64,000 nt of DNA from Eudromia elegans (taxonomy: Eukaryota > Chordata > Aves > Tinamiformes > Tinamidae), in the NCBI GenBank assembly GCA_003342815.1, contig PTEX01000163.1, positions 1,085,542 through 1,149,541 of the forward strand. The letters are read 5' to 3'. The notes beneath the pieces are model-generated. The model ran no database searches. It was not told where the DNA came from and worked only from the letters and a program-made list of their open reading frames with translations. Shown one piece after another: positions 1 to 12,515 of this stretch (positions within the stretch are counted from its first letter, which is position 1; every line of letters begins with the position of its first letter). Both the position numbers and the translations under genes were made by a program.

Positions 1-2490
1 GACAGATGGCTGCGCCACGCACATAAACCACCTTTGTGGCGCTTCTATCTGACCTGCAGGGCCTCAGCGGTCACCCGGGCAGCTCTGCCCTCCCGCTTAT
101 CTTGTCCTCCGTTCTCTGCCCGCTTCTCTTCCCTCAACGACACGAGGGTGCCTGCCAGGGAGCAAAGGGGTTTCCATCTGAAAAGGGTGTTCTGGGTGTC
201 ACTGCCCCCATGCGATGTTTTAGCACCTTCACTGCGGCCTAGACAAACGGCGAGCGCACTCTGAAGATACAGTGCAGAAAGCCAGGGCGGTTTTCTCCTC
301 TTTCAGCCCGCAACATGACGGCCTTACAATGCAAAACAGGAGGGGAGCAGTTCCTCAAATGCAGCATGGGCAGGTCCTGCACTGCCCCAACAGATGGTTG
401 GGGCATCTTGCAGAAGGGCCCAGCAGCTCCTGCACGGGCTCCGCAGCCAGCCAGGCTTTTCCCAAGAGGCTGCTTTTCCTGAGCTCTCAGCCTCCTCCTC
501 CTCCTCCTCCATAGGAATGCCTCAATTACAGTAGCCCCTTAATATTTTAAACATATGCACAGGGTCCAGCGAGCCCTGTGCTGCAGCAGGAGCCAAGACC
601 TTATGTAAATGGTGTCTTTTCAGTGCTACGGCTGAGCCTTGTGGAGGTACCAGCCAGTATAGGCAGCGTTTGTTTGGGCACTTACTTTTATTTATTTATT
701 TATTCATACGCTTGCTGTGAAACTAGCCTGACCTTGACAGTTGCTCAGAAAATGTAGTTGCATAGTTTCTTTTCACAACACTCAGATTTTGTCTAACTCA
801 ACTGTTTTGTCGGAGATGTGGACTATTTCCACTACATTTTTCTTTACAGGAAAATGTTGAAACATTATATTTTGAAAAATTGTGACCATTTGTGGGCAAT
901 TGACGGTGCTTCAGCTATGCTAAAATCTTGTACTTCGAGATGATTAATTTTTTTATACTAAAATGGACAAAATACTTGAATGTTGAAAATTTGTCTCTCT
1001 TTTTTTTTTTCTCCAAGTCAAATCTTTCCCCATAACAGTCCGATGAGGTCAAACAATATGCAGCACAGTAGTCTTACAGCACCTGAAAGCTGAGAGGACT
1101 TCAGGTCATTCAGTGTATCCCTGCATGTGTGTGAGAAGAGCACAGGCATAGCTCAATATGAACTCATAAGACAACATAGCCACATTTAGGAAATAAGAGT
1201 TAATGAAAGAGGACCATAACTCTGCAGAGGGAAACACAGGCATGTTGTATTGCTTGTTTTGTGGAATAAATGGAACAGACCAGTATATTGAACAGACAGT
1301 GATATCAGTCCATCCTTTCATTTCCCTTGGCTTTTACAACATGAGCCAAAATCAGAATGTTCTATTTTAGGTTCTTTGGCCGAGAGGATAAATTGCCTTT
1401 CTTGTTTGCACTTTGTTGATGGAAAATAAATGGATTTTTTTTCAGGTTGATCTGACTCTGTTTTTAACTTCTTCTTTAGGTCATCCAATGCAGCAAAAGG
1501 CAATTATTCATATAACAGTATCCTAAACCCAAAGTAGTTAGCAACATTCTTCCCTTTAGAGATGCTGCCTAGTTTCTGCTTCCACTGAAAGTGTTTTGGT
1601 GTCTCAGTACGAACCTATCCTATCCAAGACTACATCTTGACTGACATTAAAGACCAATGTTCATTAACACTGAATAACTGGGCAAAAAATCATTAGTTTT
1701 CTGTTGGTCATAACTCGTTCCCTCCAAGGAGGTACCCCTGTGTTAGAGTTAAGATGTTTATTACTGTCATGTCTGTCAGGATGCAGAAGGGTGAGGGAGG
1801 AGAGACAGCTAAATCGCTGTTAGAGAATCTGTGTGTAGATAGTTGCATATAGGTTTTCTTTTATTTTTAAATATTGATGGGAGAATGAGGTCCAATAAGA
1901 TATACAGCCCCATAGCTGTACACATGTGCTGTTATAATGCAGCCATTCATTCAAAAAGGCTGGCAATGGTTAAGGTGGCAGATTTATTGTGTGTACCGCA
2001 GGTTAAGGAGCATAGGTCATTTTGCAAATATCCTTTTCAGGTGTCTGTAAATTCCCGTAAAAACACACACAAAGTACAAGAACACTCAGAAGAGTTATTT
2101 TTTTATTACCTTCCTGATTCAGAGCCTGAATGAAAACAAGATAAACGTATCATTACTGGGGATACTGGGAGCGTGCTAACGGCTCAAGGTAGGAGTCCTC
2201 TGCTCTCCTGAAAGGCTGCAACACCTGAACTTATCTCTTCCCCACGCTTAGGTCTGTATCTCGTTTCACAAAATGCCATAACAGACCATAAACTTCCCTG
2301 CCATTGAGCAAAGTCTGCTTTTAACTGTTTCAAAATATGAATCTCCACCGTGGGGTAGCACAACCAACCTAACTACCCTTTAAAAGGCCGCCCTGACCTC
2401 ACTTCCCATACATACAGTACTTAACGAGAGCCTCAACTGTAATCAGCCTTAATTTTAGATGATTTATTAGCGCTCATGCAGACTATGAGA
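1..2490. other. Gene-free stretch, no coding exon seen
   Basis: No recognisable exon or repeat family is seen. The 5' few hundred bases are moderately GC-rich and the rest is AT-rich. It contains a short CCT trinucleotide run at 491-510 and a TTTA tetranucleotide run near 685-705. Open frames are under 100 codons and have no familiar protein motif. Confidence 0.6.
491..510. repeat. (CCT)n microsatellite
   Basis: About six and a half uninterrupted CCT units. In frame it would give a run of prolines on the plus strand or glutamates on the minus strand, which explains the small open frames crossing it. Confidence 0.9.
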
Positions 2491-2954
2491 GAGTAGCTAA
2501 AGTGAGGGTGGATGTTCAGGGCAAGCATGACCCGAGCCCGCTGGCATCCAGCACGCTGGGGCTGTGTCCTGAGGGCTCTCAGGAACACCCTGCCGCAGCC
2601 CCACGACTGTCCCAGTCCCTTGCAGGTGCCACATGAACCTGCTTGGGGGTCCTGCCAGCCTGGTGGCGACAGGCGTGCACCTCACCATGCGGGTGCTCTC
2701 TGGCTTCACCAGCTTGGGACTGCCGATGTTGCAATCCGTCTTAAGGTCCTCCCTGTCCTGAGACAGCAACAGCACAAAGTTGAATTTTCTGCACTCCTCT
2801 GAGGCTCCTGAATGTGGAGGGCATCCCCCAAATGCCTCTGGAGACAACCTGCCCTTCGTCTTGCACCATCCTGGCAAGACGGACCAGCAGCCACCAGAGG
2901 TGCATTTCCAGGATCTCCGCAGATCCACAGGCTGGCCGACTGCTGTCATGATGC

Positions 2955-3130
2955 CCAACGCAGTTCCGGCTGAAATCCCCCCTGACATTCCCTCTGCAAT
3001 CCCCACTGCAAGTCCCTTGGCAAGCCCCACTGTGATTCTTGTTGCCATCCCTGCTGTGACTGACATCACCATCCCCGATGCGACTCCCGCGGCGATTCCC
3101 ACTGCGATTCCCACTGTGATCCCGCTGTGA
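2955..3130. repeat. Decayed 12-bp minisatellite (unit close to ATTCCCACTGCG)
   Basis: A unit close to ATTCCCACTGCG or ATCCCCGATGCG recurs about every 12 bases for roughly 14 degenerate copies; the last few copies (around 3090-3125) are nearly perfect. Because the period is a multiple of three, both strands stay open. The plus strand reads as a Pro-x-Ala-Ile type four-residue repeat, and the minus strand as a Gly-Ile-Ala-Val type repeat at the start of a frame covering 2497-3114. I read the long frame as a by-product of the repeat. A real glycine-zipper-like protein is possible but nothing else supports it. Confidence 0.8.
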
Positions 3131-4613
3131 CCACCGCAGGGGACCTCAGGGTTGGCGTCCCGCCAGGCAGCTACAGAGCACGGAGGTTACTGCAGCTCCG
3201 GCGGGGCCTGTGGCAGCCACCGGTCCTGAGAGATGAAAGGGACCCACATGACTTTTTTTTCTTTTTTTTTCAAATGTAGGATTTGGCAGGCAAACTAGCC
3301 AGGGGCATTAGTGGCATAACATGAATAATAGTTTCTGACAGAAGGAGGTCACACAGCCCATTTCAGCCTGTCCACCTACGTGGCGGAAAGAAACATGACG
3401 AGGCAGGAACACTAAGTTCTTGTCTAAGTTTTCTGAACGTCCACTGTGCTACTGTAGATGCTTTGGCAGCCTTTCTAGCTTCATTGCATGTTAATTAATG
3501 TGGCTGGTAAGATTTCTTCTTTTTTTCTTTTTTTTCTTTTCTTTTTTTTTCTTTTTTAACCAAAAAAGAGGATTTTGCTGACAAGGTGCCTCAGCTGCCT
3601 TCCAGTATAGTTTTTGGCTGTAATGGTGGAAAGTCTCCTTCTTCTGTAAAAACAATGTTGTCTTAATAGTTTCGTTTAACTCACTGGCATGGTTCTGCAT
3701 TCACCAGAAACAATGGCTTTGGCAGACGGATTCTTCTGATAATTGGTTTGACAAATTAATTCACGCACAGAATAGAAAAAATTAGGTGTCTTGGGCACTT
3801 CAGAACCAAATCATACGTTCTGAAAATGGCTAGGTTTCGCTCTCTGAGCCACTCCTTGTAATAAGCCTGCAAGGTATTTTCTTTCCCCCCCCCCACCGCC
3901 GGCTGCTCAGATCTCAGCTGCATTCCATCAAACTCCATGGAGAAACCTCACCTGCTCCAAGAAGGTATTTGTTTTATCCTGGTGAAGCAGAACCTAGGCT
4001 GCTACCAGCTGCTGTGTTTGTACCCATAGGCTTAGGCACAGCCGCAATGACACTGGTGATTTGTTACCTGGAAAATAACATTTTGATTAGCAGAACCGAT
4101 ATTCTTGCCAGCCTCCCTGAGCAGGCCCTCCTGCCTTGACCCAGCACCGGTGGGCACAGCGCGCCCAAGGTGGGCTCTGCCTTCAGGAGGCCCCTAGGTA
4201 AGCTGGGTCTTGACTTGCTACGGCCACAGACCATTTCTAGCCTACTCCATACCATGCTGCACACAGAGAAGGGACGCGGAGCTCCTTCCTATGAAGGTCT
4301 GCGTGCCGCCTTCATCGCTGCACTTACTGCTCACGCTACGCCTTTCATGAGCCTGTTTTGCTCTCGCGTCAGTTTAATTTGGCCTCTTCATTATATGAAG
4401 CAGTATTAAATGACTGTACACCCTCCAGTTACATTGTATTTGCTTGTTGATTAACTGGGGTTTTATAACAATCAGTAACACCACACAATACTCGACTCTT
4501 TGCGTGTAACGTAGTCAAATGCTTCCTCTCTAAGGTAAGGGCTCCAGGGCTCATTATTCAACACATATTTCAAGAGAGATGGTGAGATTTTTTGGTTCAT
4601 TTGTTTCTAATTT

Positions 4614-4617
<4 letters not shown>
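3131..4617. other. Gene-free stretch with pyrimidine tract
   Basis: No exon is recognised. It contains a T-rich, C-interrupted tract at 3513-3557 and a run of ten C at 3885-3894. The rest is unique-looking DNA with many stop codons. Confidence 0.6.
3513..3557. repeat. Polypyrimidine tract, T runs broken by single C
   Basis: Blocks of T separated by single C bases over about 45 bp, with no purine until the end. It resembles expanded low-complexity DNA rather than a retroposon tail, because no element is recognisable upstream on the opposite strand. Confidence 0.85.
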
Positions 4618-4644
<27 letters not shown>

Positions 4645-4651
4645 NAAAAAA
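4618..4651. repeat. Poly(A) run containing one ambiguous base
   Basis: An almost pure A run of 34 positions with a single N at 4645. The N shows that the assembler could not settle the length or identity here. No retroposed gene is recognisable directly upstream. Confidence 0.9.
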
Positions 4652-5807
4652 CACCAACCAAAACTCCAAAACTCTAATTTGAAGAAGTGCCCCAGGTATT
4701 TTTCTTGATAATTCAAGTACCTCTAGAGGTTTAAAACCAAGTAGAAAAACATTCTCTCATTTCTCAGGCCCTGTTGTCTGGGATGCAGGAAAAGCAGTGC
4801 ACATCCCATCTTCCCTGAGGTCACCCCTGAGCACCCCATGCCTGTGCAAGAAAGGAAAGGGATGTGGCTTGGAGGTAGCAAAGAGGCAGCTTGGTAGCCC
4901 CTTTCAGCTTCCTTTGCTGCTGTCTTAAGCCACACACTCTTTTGCAGTGCAGGTTTGTAGGGTTTTTTGGCAGTAATTTGTTCTGGTATAAATGGCAGCA
5001 CAATATGTAGGAGGATGGAAAACTGTGTAGATGGATAAACCCCTTTCAACCCTTATCATTTGAACATAATATTGCCCAGACTAGTCCTAAATACACTGCT
5101 AATGTTAGCATTGGAACGACTGCACTCCATTCAAAGTGAACCTTTCGTTTTAAGGGAAGATTTGTGCCAAAGCCCAGCTTTAAGATGGCAAATGCTGTAG
5201 CTGTTTGCACTTCTAATGCAATTGGAGGAATGCATTAAAATGATGCTTTTGAAATAATCTGCAAGGAGGTTAGGTACTCATTGCAATCCAAAATCCCTAG
5301 GCTCTTTTGGAAATCACCCTTTATTTGCTGTCCCAGTTTCTGCACTCCAGCAAAACCATGTTTCATTCACTTCTTTGCACCCATTCCTTATTCAATTTGT
5401 GAAAAAAGGAGAGTCTGATTTAGTTCCCTTTTGTTCAGAAGTGATGCAGCAGTTTTTCAGCATTTTCTCTGAACCGTGTCCTTGAATTCACTTCGTCTGA
5501 CCAGCAGCCGTCCTTCCTCCTAGCTGTACTTCTGGCACAGCCAAGTCAGAATGGGGATGAGCGAAGCCCGAGGAAGATCATGTCTGCATCTTGGCGCCCT
5601 AGCTACACATGAGGACGTGCCAGAAATCCCAGCTTAAGTGCGAATTTTGTGCTAAGGCAGTGAGGTCACTGTGACCTTCAGAAAGATTACTTCATGCATT
5701 TTTACTTCAATAGGTGTCAGCAACTGCGTTGAGGTAGCTGGGTTTATCCTTGCCCAAAAAGGGCAAGAGAAATTAGACTCTTTGCTGTAGTTAGTATTTT
5801 AAATAAG

Positions 5808-5841
5808 AAACAAAACAAAACAAAAACAAAAACAAACAAAC
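5808..5841. repeat. (CAAAA)n / (CAAA)n simple repeat
   Basis: Units of C followed by three to five A, repeated over about 34 bp. Confidence 0.9.
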
Positions 5842-8800
5842 CTCTGCTTTCTTTATACTTGCTCAGCCCAACACAAACCTGTTTTTATATTATCTTTATG
5901 GTCCTGTAATGAAATACAAGTTCAGCAGCAGAGCACAGCACGCTCAGCAGAGGAGCAGTGAGTAAGAGACCTCTATCTGTAACCTTGCAGGGCCACCCTT
6001 TCAGGGCTACCTCTTGTCTCCATCAAACCTGTTTTCACCCCACCAAGGCACCTCACTACACATGCCCAACCAGTCCTCAGCTCTGCCCCTGCCCCACGGC
6101 CCCATCAAGGCAGCCCCACATAGCTGAGGAGCTCCAGCCCCACTGCTTGGGGTTCTCCATGCTTAATTACAGGGCAGACTGGGCATGTAAATCAAACCCT
6201 GCAAAAGGGGGGAAAAAAAAAAGACTTCATCAAGAAAAGGAGCCTGGCAGCAAGCTCAGCCTTGTGAATCAGCTTGGATCGCTGCTTGCTTTGCAAAGCC
6301 AAGCTGCAAATATCTGCCTCTCCCTGGCCTGCAAATACAATAACCCAAAGGGGGACGAGTGCACCAGAACGATTACAAAAAGCAAACAAGAAATACTTCT
6401 ATCAACCACAGCAGGAACAACTGACCCTCTTCTTAACTCTTTTCGAGCTACTTGGCTTCCCTGCACTACTCTGCTCCCCAGATTACCCACCCTCTGTTGA
6501 AAAGCCTTGCCACTCAGTAGCAGCTCTGCTCAATAGTGTGCAAATACCATCAAAATACGTTAATGTGAGATGTAGTACATTCTATAAAAAGAATTGCTAT
6601 AAATAACTCCCTGAATTCTTCAAAGTCACATAAGTCACGGTTTCTTCTGGTTTTGCACTGTTGCGTATTCATATAGGAGAATTTTTCTGGCATGGACATT
6701 TGTGGAAACTGAATTTTAAGAATGTGCCTGAGGACCAGAGAAAAATGAATCTTACATTTGGCAGGGATGGCAGTTCACACTGGAATATCGATGTGCCAAG
6801 AATCTGGAGATCAGAAGCAGTATGTTACGATTTCTGCCTAATCATGACCAGCTTGCAGCTTTCAAAAATTAAGCACCTGCAGAACAGTGTTTGGAATCAG
6901 TCAAACGACCACATTAACGATTAGAAATATAAATCAGATAATTAAGTATACTTAAAGGAACTACAATCCACTCAATATCCACTGGTAGGAAAAGGAGACT
7001 CAGTGCATCATTCAAATTATTCCTTGTCACCCCTCCACTGTTCTCAAATCCAAAGGGTCTGTTTCAGCTGCAAATGGTGCTCTCTGGCTGCCTCCCTTCC
7101 TAATGTGCAGCTGGATTCACCCACTGCAGAATCATTTTTGTCAGTACTCAACACTCTATAATTCCCCTGTATCTTCTGACTGACTTTTGGAGCTGAAATT
7201 TAAACTAAGGGCATCCTTTGCAAACGCACACAAAGCAAATTTGCACCCTCACGTTTTAAAAAAGGATCTACAGCCTAAATTTAAATTGTCTAATATGCAG
7301 AAGAGAGATGGATGAGGACATTGAAACTGTAACGTGGCATTTTCCAGCGCTGCGGTCACTACCGCAACTTCAACTTGCAATTATCAAAAACCGGCTGGTC
7401 TGTGAAATAGCTCCCTTGTATCGGCCCAGTTTTCTGTAGGTTGTTGAACTCAGTCCAAGTTTTAGTAAGGTGCAATTTGACTCTTTTAGCAGCAAGATTG
7501 TCTGGGCAGCCAGTTCTGAGGGAGTTCAAAGGCTCCGCGCTTCTGGCCAGGGCTGGCAGAAAAACGCCAGGAATTTGCTACCTCCAGTTGTCTGGGAGGA
7601 GATCTGCAGGACCTTGGCCTGCACAGTTTGTATATCAGAAATGTTTCTTGAGACAAAATATATACATAATCTTCTCCTCTCCCTGCTGACTCCTCATCAA
7701 ACTTAAAAGAGGGAAATAGAGCTCCCTTATTGCAAAGCCACAAGCAGAGAATTGCCTGCAAGCACCACCCTGGTCACAACAGCGGGTCTTGAGTGAGGGT
7801 GGAGGTGAGGGCAGGCTCAGGACAAGCACTATCACCAGTACATTTCTGCTCACTTGTTCTCATTTCTCTCTTATCCCAGCAGCTGTTCCCTGTGTTGCTG
7901 AAGTGAAGGCTGCCCTTAACTTGGCTGGCTCAATATTGCCCTTATGATACAGGTATTTCAGCTATGCTCTGCACATGGACCAGGTATATTCAGAAAGAAG
8001 GGAGAAGTCTCTTATATTGTTTTCCTAAGATGTCTCACAGCAGCTATATGGCAGTTTATGCCCAAGACTAATATATATTTGCAAAAATAATACTCCTACC
8101 CAAGTCTCTCTTTTCTTTCCGCTTACTTTTAGCAGAGGAACTAAGAGCTTCCTTTTCCTAAAGTTAACTCCAGTGCTGCTTTTCCTCCTCATGCGGGGTT
8201 CCCACTTCCTGCTATCTTTCTCTCAGTCTCCCCACATATCCCTTCCATAACTCCTTCATCTTTGGCACTGGGCTACCACATGAGCTTCTCATCCAGAACA
8301 TATACCTGTGGTTCTGCGGCAAAACCAAAGTGAGCTTCTGTCCCTCTGTGGATGATGATGACAAATAACAGCACAGTGAGCCCAGAATCCCTCTGCCTCC
8401 CAGGATGATGAGTCAAGAGCATGGTGCCCTAAACTCTCTTCCTTTTTTGGCCCAAGCTCAGGACACTTCTGATTGTGCTGCTGCTCACAACTTCTGGCTA
8501 GACCTGGTCATCATTGCAGCAGACTCCACTTTGAGGTGGTGGCAGAGAGGACCCACACGGAGAAGGGCTTGTGGGCTTTTCACAGCTGACAAGGTCTCTC
8601 GGCCGCCTCTTGCACCATACTGCATTATAGAAAAGTGATCTCAGTGCTTCCTGCCCAGAATGTCACTGTATGGTCTGTGCTCTTCCAGCCTTACCTCTTA
8701 ACACATTCAGTTTTTCACAACACTTGGCCCATTACCACGCACTAGCCAAAGAAAATAGGGGCAACATAGGAGCTCTCCCTCATGGTCCTTCTATAGCCAT

Positions 8801-11649
8801 CAATGGCTGCTGTGTTCATAGAGTAAGCAACACTGTGAGGAAAAACATCCTGCCAAAGGGAGGATTGTTCTCCCCATAATATTCCCAACAGGCTCCTCCA
8901 TCATAGGGGCAGGATGCCTTATCTCAGTGCACTTCAGGTGTGCATTTTATGATCCCTGGGTTCCTGACTCCATTCATTGTTCACTCATGGCCTGTCCACC
9001 TGACGCCCCGCTGATAAACTAATAAGCTAATATCAAGGATTTTTTTTTCTGTCAGCCAAAGTAATAAAAAAATTTATGAACCCTAGAGGGCTACATGGAC
9101 ACAGAGGAGGCTGGGGTCCTAGAATTGGTACTATTGTGAAGCAGCAATGATGACACAAGGGAAATCAGGCAAAAAGGGGAAGGATCAGGCTGTGCTGCTG
9201 TTCACTGCATGCACCTCCTTCCTTCAGGAGCACATCTGCAAGGGAAAGATGGGTTTTTCAGAGCTCTGGACCCTTCTCCTGGGGCATGAAGAACTGAAGA
9301 GTTTTATTTGGTCTCCTTGGGATTTATAGGTCAGTTGGAAGGGGACGTCTTGAGTCAGGGGCTATGACCCTCTCTGCTTTCTGTCCCCTAAGGTCACGAG
9401 CCAGACCTCTGTCCAACCTCTCAAGAGAGGTGGCCTAGGACAAACTCCCCACTCCCTCACCATTCCTTCCCGGGCAGTCATGGGAGCCATCCTGAGCCTT
9501 ACTCAGATGCAGACATTTCCCTCCTGGCATCATCTCTATTTCTTTAAATTTTACTTTTAGAACAGGTTGTTTTGCCAGTTCGCACCCAGGAGAAGTACTT
9601 GACAGCACTTACCTGCCTCCCATCTCCATCTTCACCTTCCTAATGGCCAAGAACCATGGAGAGAACGGGTGAGAACTGCAGCGTGAGCAGAAACACTGAA
9701 ATTGCACCTGAAACAAAAGCAGAGAAACAGAAGAATCCGCACACACAGACCTAGCCAGCAAAACACGGGCAGTCCCTTGCCATCTTTATCACCCCAAATG
9801 TTTCTTTAAAATTATAACCCTGCTCCTTTCACCCACCCACCCAACAGTAGTCTCATTTCTATGACACTAGCACTATATTGCTTTGCACTTAGGACATTGA
9901 GATCGCAGAAAATGCTTTGTACCATGAGGAAGTTGTCTCCACTTGACGGAAAGCTTTCTGCAACTGTACATTGCCTTCAGTGCTTGGAGTTGCTCATCCG
10001 CTATTTGGGAAAGGGGTAAATCTCACACTTTGCTTTTGGGCTGACTGAAGATTTAACTACTTTTCACAAAAAAAAAAAAAAGGCATGAAAAGATGAATAT
10101 TTCCATTGTTGTTGTTGTTTTTACTGGTTGTGGCATGCAAAGCTTATGCAGCTAACCCCACTTGCCATGACTGAGTTATTTCTGCACTGATGCCATAAGA
10201 GGAGAAAGTGTCTGTCTGTGGTGTTCAATCTCATAAAGAGGCAGAGCACTTTCCAACTTCTCCATTCCAGGCACAGTGATACAGTGCCAGGTGCTGCAGC
10301 TTATTTTCCATCTCTTTCTTTTGCCTGCAGAATCAAAATAGCTCAGATCTGCAGAAGTCACAGGTAGGACATTAATCAAAACCCCAGCAGGGATCCAAAA
10401 GTAGTTCCTGAAGCAGGAAATGGTTAGGCCAGTATACAAGATCATTATTTTACCTATGCACTCAGTGAACCTACCTACAGACAGGAACGTAAAAAATAGA
10501 AAAAGTAAAATAGCAATAGGTAATCAAAACCTAATGTTTATACCAATATTCCATAAAAACATGTGTTCACTTGTGTTCAGTTGCTGTTCATTTCTCCTCA
10601 AAGGCTAGGTGTTCCATGAATGAAAAATATTCCGTTTATATTACCTATTAATATATACCCGTGTGTATTCATGTGTGCTTAAATGCACTGTATGCGTATG
10701 GCCGAGATCTTTTACAAATGTATCTTTGCAAAGACTACTAAATACTTTGGAGTGAAATGAAATATTTTCTTTAAATGATCATAAAATGTGTCCCCTAAAA
10801 TGTCACCGCTTATTTTATTTTCCCACCCTGCCCCATAGTTCACTTTAGACTGAAACTAATTTAAATCACTTTGTAGCTCCCAGCAATAAAAGGAATTTAG
10901 TAATTTGCAGTTCATTTGCTCTTGCTATTCTTGAAACGGTATTTGAGGTTCTCCAATTCTTTGCACTGGGAAACGTGCACAGTGCAAGTAGCAGTCATGT
11001 CATGCCTGGTAGATTTTGCCAAGGAAACTCTTGGTTTTTGCAGCTTTGAAATTCTGGGATAATTGACAAGTGCTCCATTCCCACAGAATAGCTGCAATCC
11101 TCATCACAGCCCGGCTCTGGATGAGTTTAGTGAACGCTGCATTTCCCAAGCGGGGGCTGAGCTCGCTTAATTAGGGAAGTGCCTTTATCCCAGCCCCAGC
11201 AAAGCGTTGAGAAAACGGCTCTGAGGCAAAGGTATGGGAACTGGCTCTCCCCCGGTGGCTCTTCCTCAGGGAAGAGCCTTCCTCCTTCATTCTGGGATTG
11301 AAAGAAGAGGAGAAAATTCTGCTGGGGGAAAAGAAAAAGGGGAAAAAAAATAGAGTTCAATTTTTAACCTTCTCAGATGATGGCAAAATGTGACCTGGTC
11401 ACCGGTGTCCCTTTGGGGTCCTCCCTCTGGAGCTGCTCACTGCTTTTCCAGAGGTGCAGAGGTTTCTTATCACTGCCTACTTTCCTGGGACCAGGGCATG
11501 GATATGGATGGCCATGTGGTGGGAACAGGACTGCGGTTGGCTTTGGAGACGTGCCCACAGTGGCCCATTGCGTGATACCTTCCATGCCTACGCCCCATGG
11601 CAGCCCCCCATACAGGGGACTGCAGGATGCCAGTTTGCAAAGGCAAATG

Positions 11650-11688
11650 AACAAATAAATGCGAATAAATGGATGCAAATAAATGAGC
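11650..11688. repeat. Short tandem cluster of AAATAAATG units
   Basis: Three to four imperfect copies of an AAATAAATG or GAATAAATG unit occur within about 40 bp. It gives a repeated Phe/Ile/Cys-rich stretch if read on the minus strand, and nothing suggests that it is translated. Confidence 0.6.
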
Positions 11689-12452
11689 CTGCTCCAGCAG
11701 GGAGCTTTGCTAACAAGCTCGCATGCACCGTGGGGAGAGAAGTAGAGGTGGAAGTTCTCACCTCGCACTGACATTTGGGTCTTGCTGCCCCTCTGCGCCT
11801 CGGTCTCATCGCTCCACATCTGCCTGCTCTGCTCATGGCACGCCTGGGGCAGACACGGTGTTTGCCACAGGAGCATCCAGGCACTGTCAGCTCTGCTCTG
11901 CACACAACCTGAACCATCCCGGCTGGAGCCTGATGCCTTCGCCGCACTGATAAATCACTGTTATTGGGCCGTGTGGGAATGACAAGGGAGGAAAACACGT
12001 TAGCTGAGAACTCAAAATTCAGTGCTAATAAAAGGGAGGAGATAAAGCAGCATAGTACAAATGATATCTTGATGCTAACGGCTACACACAAAAAAGTAAT
12101 ATCATACATAAAGCAACTTTAGAGGGAAAACATCTCTCAGGAGGTTTCTTCCCCATATGACATAGGTTCTTCTTCTCGTGTCCCTTGAATAGTCAGTGTA
12201 GAAGCATGGAGGAAAGCACACATGTACAGGGGCGTCCTCTGATTTCAAGGTTTTCTTTTGTGGTGAAGAGCTGTACCTCTCAAGATTCCCAGAAGAATTT
12301 TCTGGAATTCTGTAAGTTTCTGGAATTGAAAGTCTAATTCTGACACCTTCTCCAAAGCAAATACATTTTTTCTCTCCTTTTGTCTTAAGTATATTTTCCT
12401 CTTAGTTTTTTCCAAACCTTACCTCTCAGCATGGGTCTGATGGTGCTTGTGT

Positions 12453-12515
12453 CACAGAATCAGCGAATCATCGTGGTTGGAAAAGACCTTCAAGATCATC
12501 GAGTCCAACTGTGTC
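12453..12515 (-). mobile_element. CR1 LINE 3'-end fragment, antisense
   Basis: The plus strand reads as the reverse complement of the well-known avian CR1 3' end: an AGAATCA-type start, then GGTTGGAAAAGACCTT and GATCATCGAGTCCAAC. Only the terminal 60 bases or so are clear; homology fades after the GAGTCCAAC block, as expected for a 5'-truncated CR1 copy. It is non-autonomous and non-coding. Confidence 0.9.

Larger units (their letters stand above)
4652..12452. other. Long gene-free stretch
   Basis: About 7.8 kb without a recognisable exon, RNA gene or repeat family. Small features are a CAAAA/CAAA repeat at 5808-5841, an A run near 10068-10081, and a short cluster of AAATAAATG repeats at 11650-11688. 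The longest frame, on the plus strand at 5958-6500 (180 codons), is proline- and serine-rich at its start and shows no domain I can name. Frames over 170 codons on the minus strand at 11373-12109 are also unrecognised and read across the AAATAAATG repeats. Confidence 0.6.

Noticed and set aside
2497..3114. 205-codon minus-strand frame beginning with Gly-Ile-Ala-Val repeats
   Set aside because: The first third is the 12-bp minisatellite and the rest has no recognisable motif. I kept it only as a finding.
4618..4651. Poly(A) run as the tail of a processed pseudogene
   Set aside because: No coding-like or known transcript sequence precedes it, and no target-site duplication is evident.
5958..6500. 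180-codon plus-strand frame
   Set aside because: There is no recognisable domain or repeat, the composition matches its surroundings, and no splice or promoter context is seen.
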